Assembly: GCA_015698045.1 (NCBI GenBank)
Contig: BLAL01000081.1
Span: 126,501 to 190,500 of the forward strand
DNA length: 64,000 bases
Direction of reading: 5' to 3'
From: Rhizophagus clarus
Taxonomy: Eukaryota > Glomeromycota > Glomeromycetes > Glomerales > Glomeraceae
Shown here: positions 59,073-64,000 of the stretch, piece by piece
Layout: every line of letters begins with the position of its first letter
Numbering within the stretch: the first letter of the stretch is position 1
Translations under genes and position numbers: made by a program
The notes under the pieces: model-generated
Databases searched by the model: none
Told to the model about the DNA's origin: nothing
Seen by the model: the letters and a program-made list of their open reading frames with translations, nothing else

Positions 59073-59669
59073 TTACAGATTCTGAGACCACCAATACACA
59101 GTATTTCTATGTCGCCTACGATTGTGGTGGTTTCCTAAGAAATATATATAAATTTAGAACTTAAATAACTTAAAAAAATTCTTAATAATTACCAGGTCTG
59201 TTCCAAAACCTTGTGCGGAACTGCCTATAATATTTTTCTCTTTCCTGGGACCACCTTCCATTTCGCGCACTATTCCTCCATTCACAGAAATTCTAAAAAT
59301 GTTAATACTATTAATTTTTTATTTTTTTTTATTTTTTTTTTTATGATTTATTATTATTTTACTAACATTAAAATTCCTAACCAAGTTTCTCCACTTTCTT
59401 TCTACCTGTTGGCCAGTGAACCTCACGCGGAACTGTCTTCAAATTCTTTAAGCTAGGCTCTCCCAGAATTCGAAGCGGTCACTCCCAGGTATGTCATGGT
59501 AGTAGTTGTTCCTTTTCCTTTACATTATTTATTTAATTTTTAGATTAGGAAACGTAAGAGAAAAAAAAACTAGAATATGATCAAAGTTATTTATTAGTTT
59601 TCATTTAATTTTTTACCTCCTATATCTTATTAAATATTCAGTTATTGCATCAGTCCAATTTGCGGACAT
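59073..59669 (-). pseudogene. decayed copy of the Myb/SANT-like gene
   Basis: Exons correspond to 531-1137: the start is ATG at 59669 (MSANWTDAI), and the exon borders are kept. In the second exon, however, CGA codons have become TAA and TGA (LARRIRRRF in copy 1 reads LA-stop-RI-stop-RQF here). In the last exon six of eight CpGs of copy 1 are TG or CA. Dead, while the copy at 531-1137 is intact. Confidence 0.85.
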
Positions 59670-60488
59670 TTTAAGAAAAAGAATATATAATAATAAAAAA
59701 TAACGGCAACAAATTTTAAGAAAAAGAATATATAATAAAAATAACGACAACAAATTTATTGTAAGAAAAAAAAAAAGATGAAACCTTTTTTTATAAACAA
59801 TTTTTTATCATCTTGTATTATTATATTAATTACCCTTCAAGAACATTTACGTAAATTGTTCTAATTTCTCAAATATGTCATAATTGTTATGATCTGTCTT
59901 TTTTATATTAATTATAATATAAATACAAATCTACAATACAATCAATCACAATGAACAAGTTAAACTTGACCTAAACTCAATTGTTATGATCGTGATTCCA
60001 AAATATCAAGATAAAGGTCTTCTTTTTAATTATATATCAAATCTAAAAAAGGTAAAATCTAATAATACAGATATGTAAATAAATAGTGTTTTTTATTTTG
60101 GTTTATAATAAGCTTTTGCCAATTATAGACTACAAATAAAACAATTACGGATTTACAATACATTACACAAAGATTTTGAGCAAACAAGTTAAACTCGAGT
60201 TGAACTTGAGTTCAACTCAAGTTCAAAGTGAACAATTTAAATTCAAAATAAAATATCCAAGATTAACAAAAAAGTTGGTAATGTTATAATGAAATCGGTA
60301 GTAAAACTTAATTTAATCATCTTTAATTAGGTATAAAAATTCTGATAAATTTAATAAAATCAGTGATTTTTTAATAATTTTATTAACTCAAGTTGAGCAC
60401 GAATAGTGAATAATCAAGTTTGTGCTACTTCACTAATATTGACTTATGCATTCGATAGGTGACCAATTTTGTGGCTGATATGGCTGAA

Positions 60489-60905
60489 TATAATATTACC
60501 CAAATAACCAATAAAAATTGATAATTTTGTTGATTATGTGATTGCACGATTATGATTTAATTATTTATTTATCGTATTTTTTTTTTTTTTCAAAAACTTT
60601 TTCTCTCTCTCTCAAATTTTTACTTTATTGTTTTGTCTAAAAAATAAAAATAAAGGTATATTTTTTGTTGAAATTTCTTTTCCTATTATTATGTTATTTA
60701 TAATATTACCCAAATAACCAATAAAAATTGATAATTTTGTTGATCATGTGATTGCACAATCACGATTTAATTATTTATTTATCGTTTTTTTTTTCAAAAC
60801 TTTTTTCTCTCTTTCTCAAATTTTTACTTTATTGTTTTTGTCTAAAAAATAAAGATAAAGGTATATTTTTTGTTGAAATTTCTTTTTCCATTATTATGTT
60901 ATTCT
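60489..60905. repeat. 210-bp tandem duplication, only in copy 2
   Basis: TATAATATTACCCAAATAAC begins at 60489 and again at 60699; each unit runs through ATAAAAATTGATAATTTTGT, a T-rich tract and GTTGAAATTTCTTTTCC to TTATGTTATT. Copy 1 has one unit (from about 1909). The two units differ at several sites (for example CACGATTATG against CACAATCACG), so the duplication is not recent. Confidence 0.85.
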
Positions 60906-61619
60906 TAACACTCTTATTAATATATTTTTCCAACGTATTTCTTCTCACTAACCTCTTAAACAATGTTCTACTATCGAGTTTTTTACTTTATTGGTTTTTC
61001 TAAAAAATAAATACAAAGGTACATTTTTTGTTGAAATTTCTTTTTCCATCCTATTAACACTCTTACTAATATTTTTTTCTAATGTGTTTTTTCCTACTAA
61101 TGTTCCTACTAACGTTCCTACTAACAATGTTCTACTGTTAACCATTTTTTATTCCTTACTTTTATTAACACTTTTACTAACATTAACACTAACATTAATA
61201 CTTATACTTTATATTTTTTTTTATTGACGTTCCTTTTCTACTTCTACTAACTTTCATACTAACATTAATACTAATACTTTCTAATGTCAAAATTTTTTTA
61301 TTAACGTTCCTTTTCTTTTGCTAACACTTCTACTAATATTCATACTAACACTTTTATTACTAACATTTTACTTTCTTTCAAATTAAATAGATATAATGAA
61401 ATGAAAACAAGCAAACAAGTGAACATTAATTGTAAATTTGTGTAAAGAGTAGTGAATTTTTTTTATAATATTTTTTGTATAATATTTTTTTTTATAATCG
61501 ATTGAAAATATAAATAAAACTTTCAGTAATTACAAATAAATGAATTAAATTACTTTTAAATTACAATTGTATTTAAATTATAAATCTACTACTATTAATG
61601 CCCCATAAATGCTATACTT

Positions 61620-61985
61620 TTCGGCTATCCAATATGTGTGAAAATTATGAAATTATGCTTATATTTCAAATACAAATAGGATACATATCGGGTATATATA
61701 GGATACTTATTAGCACTATCCGATAAGTGTATAATATCTGTCTGATATTTTTTTAAAATATATCGGGTACCCAATAAATCTATGCTATGTAACCGATATT
61801 TAACTACCCAATATATATAAGATATGTACCCGATATGTATGTTATATGTCACCAATTTTCTGCATCTGACAGGTACATATCGAGTACCTGATATGTGTAG
61901 TATTATTAAATAGCATACATATATTTCACACATATCGGGTACATATCAGGTAGTCGATATGTACCCGATATGTACCCGATACCAT
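61620..61985. repeat. subterminal TATCGGGTA/TACCCGATA repeats, right end
   Basis: Same block as 2820-3180, with several units changed to TATCAGGTA, TATCGAGTACCTGATA or similar, again by CG-to-CA/TG changes. Confidence 0.85.
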
Positions 61986-62003
61986 TGATTTTGACCAGTG
62001 TTA

Positions 62004-62118
62004 AGAATTTGGGATTAGAATAATATCCAGTCAGACGATAATATATATCACGCAATATAATATTTTTTTCAATTCTCTGAGCCTCATCAGGATCTATCAC
62101 AATTTGCGGTTGGCTCAT
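62004..62118 (-). pseudogene. integrase relic, 5' edge beyond the CACTA-like insertion (virus-like fossil)
   Basis: Starts MSQPQIVIDPDEAQRIEKNI and runs to GYYSNPKF at the right border of the CACTA-like element. The start and the leader (DPDEAQRI..NIILRDIYY) are those I associate with Polinton-like integrases of Rhizophagus. It faces away from the coiled-coil gene at 62150, giving a divergent pair with about 40 bp between. Confidence 0.7.
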
Positions 62119-62149
62119 TCTTAAGATAGAGTTATTATAATGGTACTAT

Positions 62150-62640
62150 AAATTAGGATGAAATACCATACTTGATCCGATATATTTACAGCTTTTAGAT
62201 ATAAATCAAAAGCTTCGTAATGAGCTTCAATATGAGATTTTTATTAATGAGAGTCACAAGAAAAAAATTTGTTCTCTTGTGAAGGAGCTTAAGCAATGTT
62301 ATCAGACTATTTTATTATAGGATAATACTATCATAACTCATGAAAAAGAAATAGAGAAATTTAGATTAGAGATATCTGATTTGCGAAAATAGCTTAGGGT
62401 TTTACAATATGACAAAAAAATCAAAGATGAGGTTAGATCTGTTCAAGATAGCCAAATCATAGAGCTTGAAAGTAAGGTTGAGCATCTTAAGGCAAGAATC
62501 TGGATTCTCAATCGTCGGGGCTATTCTCTGGTAGCGGTGGCTGAAGCCCCCATATACATCCCCCCTTCGCGAGGATCTCATACCAGATCTCCTATCCAGT
62601 TAGCCTCCCAGCACCTTTATGGCGCGTCTCTAACAATACC
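62150..62640 (+). pseudogene. coiled-coil gene of the virus-like element (fossil)
   Basis: Blocks DPIYLQLLDINQKLRNELQY, IFINESHKKKICSLVKELKQ, EIEKFRLEISDLRK and DSQIIELESKVEHLKARIWI form a long coiled coil. A Ser/Pro-rich end follows (APIYIPPSRGSHTRSPIQLA). It is divergent from the integrase edge and upstream of the helicase relic on the same strand. Function unknown. Broken in a few places. Confidence 0.6.
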
Positions 62641-63171
62641 ATAGATAAATACCATATCCATACCATACCACTCATCTATAACCATCTGTAACTATATCTG
62701 TAACTAATAAATATAAACAAGATAAAACAAAGAATAAAGAAGAAATAAGGGGGAGGTTACAGAGTTACAGATGTTACAAATGATAAAAAAGAATAATCAG
62801 ATCACCTTTTCCAGAAATAATTTTTATTTTGAGGGTATCTGATCTGTAACTTCTGTAACTGGTCATCTCATCTGTAACTACTCCCAGAAATAAACTTAAA
62901 CGTCTCATCAAGCCCAATACAATATATGAAAAATACCATATCACCTAGTATGACTTTCTATATATACTCTTCATATGATTATCATACCATCCTCATACTA
63001 GTCCTCATATTAGATACCCCATACTATTGTCAATCTATTCATACCAAAAGTGGCTATACCTCCCAATAGCATACAAATATACCTGAAAAAATCGTAATTA
63101 AACATATTCAATATATAGGTATCAAAAAAAAATAAATTAAACAAAACTTCTACTAAAGTATCTAACTAACA
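62641..63171. other. AC-rich and AT-rich intergenic stretch
   Basis: Contains TACCATACCATACCACTCAT and TCTGTAACT repeats (62640-62890; CTGTAACT/AGTTACAG also inverted near 62755-62880), then AT-rich sequence leading to the helicase start. No gene. Confidence 0.5.
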
Positions 63172-64000
63172 ATGAGTAACCAAGTAGTAATCTCGAAATT
63201 TGGTGAATCTAAAGAAGCATACAGTATTGATATACTAAAACAGCTTATCAGAGAGGCAAACAGTTTAGATGATATTTCAAAAGCAAAGCGATATATTTGC
63301 AGTTACTTCATTCTCTGTTCCAATCCACATAGTATATTAATGTGGCAACCTGATATTAAGAATTTTGAGCATATTCCCATGAAAAATATTAGTATGCTCA
63401 TTCGTCCTATAACTAAAACCTTCTTTAAGCAATCTAATTCTGAATAGCTTCTAACGAAGACAGAATTTAACATTACTAAATAGTTTATATATGATAATTT
63501 TTCAACATGTGTAGCAACTTGTGATCCTGCAAAGCAACGTATTTATAAAATTCAAGGTCAACTCTATCTTAATATTTTCCCAGGTTTCTTACACCAATTA
63601 CGTTCTTTAACAGACTTTTCAGCTAACATCCATCAGGCAATCAAAATCATATTTACTCATATTCGGGATGTCTGGTGTTCAGGAGATTGGAATGTAACTG
63701 AATATATTATCAAATGGTTTGCTGGTATGGCTACTGGTAGAAAAATGTATTCGATTCTTTATCTTAAATCCGGTCAAGGCTGGGGTAAAGGTATTATAAC
63801 TGATTTTATCCAGCGTTATGTTTTAGGTACTCAGCTAGTCTATAAAACAAGTGATCCTCAAACGATTTTGGGCAGTTTTAATAGGCAATTATTAGGTCAA
63901 GTACTTCTTTTGCTTGAAGAAATGCTAACAGAAAAAAGCCAATGGAATTCATTATATCGTGCTCTCAAAGATAAAGTTACTAGCGATACTATTGAAATCC
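63172..64000 (+). pseudogene. virus-like D5-type primase-helicase relic (fossil, copy B), runs off window
   Basis: The start MSNQVVISKFGESKEAYSID is followed by ILKQLIREANSLDDISKAKR, HIRDVWCSGDWNVTEYIIKW, LYLKSGQGWGKGIITDFIQR with a P-loop (superfamily 3 helicase motif A) and NRQLLGQVLLLLEEM (motif B-like). It covers the N-terminal side of the family; copy A at 30515-33115 covers the later side. The relic stays readable to the last base of the window. It has few visible breaks here, so this element may be younger or better kept than copy A. Confidence 0.78.

Larger units (their letters stand above)
53606..62000. mobile_element. CACTA-like transposon, complete ends (copy 2), 8.4 kb with nested insert
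   Basis: The left end CACTGGTCAAAATCAAT (53606) and the right end, on the opposite strand CACTGGTCAAAATCAAT (62000), are exact inverted repeats of 17 bp, continuing imperfectly as TATC(A/G)GGTACATATC. The 3-bp direct repeat TTA flanks both (53603-53605, 62001-62003). TACCCGATA-type subterminal arrays lie inside each end. The insert interrupts a virus-like integrase relic. Contents: a DDE transposon of its own (53839-57744), a mini-exon-like repeat (58040-58370) and the block shared with copy 1 (58490-62000). Without the nested element it is about 4.5 kb and has no transposase, so it was mobilised in trans; the Tnp2 gene at 3543 is a candidate source of such activity (inference). Confidence 0.87.
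58490..62000. repeat. direct repeat of 1-3196 (right part of the CACTA-like element)
   Basis: Colinear with 1-3196. Extra sequence in this copy includes a longer microsatellite, a GTTGAATATAGGCCGATATT insert near 58785, a short insert near 60190-60230, and a 210-bp tandem duplication. Differences are dominated by C-to-T and G-to-A changes, here mostly in this copy. Confidence 0.9.

Noticed and set aside
61060-61370. ACTAAC repeats as a run of branch points with splicing function
   Set aside because: ACTAAC fits a branch-point consensus, but no nearby acceptor or exon uses it; a simple degenerate tandem repeat explains it.
1-64000. Search for tRNA, rRNA, riboswitches and CRISPR arrays
   Set aside because: No cloverleaf-like segment with box A/B, no rRNA core sequence and no regularly spaced identical repeats with unique spacers were recognised by eye.

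Overview
The window is very AT-rich and packed with repeats. Its genes carry short AT-rich GT-AG introns (about 65-125 nt). Most are relics of families I associate from memory with arbuscular mycorrhizal fungi (Glomeromycotina, Rhizophagus-like): Crinkler-like proteins with SAM, nuclease, kinase and P-loop ATPase parts, coiled-coil/zinc-ribbon proteins, and virus-like helicase, integrase and packaging-ATPase relics. No rRNA, tRNA, CRISPR or bacterial-type operon was seen. The assignment to a fungus of this group is inference from composition, introns and remembered families; no search was run.

Layout. 1-3196 is the right part of a CACTA-like transposon carrying an intact small Myb/SANT-like gene. 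3543-8794 holds a Tnp2-type (CACTA) transposase and a convergent accessory gene. 9298-14257 is a decayed hAT transposon with a 440-bp Mutator-like insert. 15033-24015 holds relics of lineage-specific and Crinkler-like genes with two small inverted-repeat elements. 24016-28250 is nearly gene-free. 28251-30514 is a hAT-like element with a second element nested in it; the inner one carries nine tandem units that each look like acceptor, 41-nt mini-exon, donor. 30515-53602 holds virus-like fossils (helicase, tyrosine recombinase-like, packaging ATPase, nuclease-like, integrase) mixed with broken lineage-specific genes. 53606-62000 is a second CACTA-like element, whole from end to end with a TTA target duplication. 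It sits inside the integrase relic and itself contains a DDE transposon of about 3.9 kb (53839-57744). 62004-64000 continues the virus-like fossil with an integrase edge, a coiled-coil gene and a helicase that runs off the window.

How it fits together. The large direct repeat (1-3196 and 58490-62000) is explained as two copies of one CACTA-like family. Their subterminal zones are made of the palindromic TATCGGGTA/TACCCGATA motif, and each copy has a Myb/SANT-like gene that could bind those ends (inference). The upstream copy keeps the gene open; the downstream copy has lost most CpGs to TG/CA and carries stops. Many stops in the other transposon and host genes are TGA at positions where CGA is plausible. 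Both fit decay by cytosine methylation.

The observations I rate highest are the tandem mini-exon arrays found in two unrelated transposons, the Myb-bearing CACTA-like family with its palindromic subterminal arrays, and the nested insertion order that dates the virus-like fossil as older than the CACTA-like insertion.
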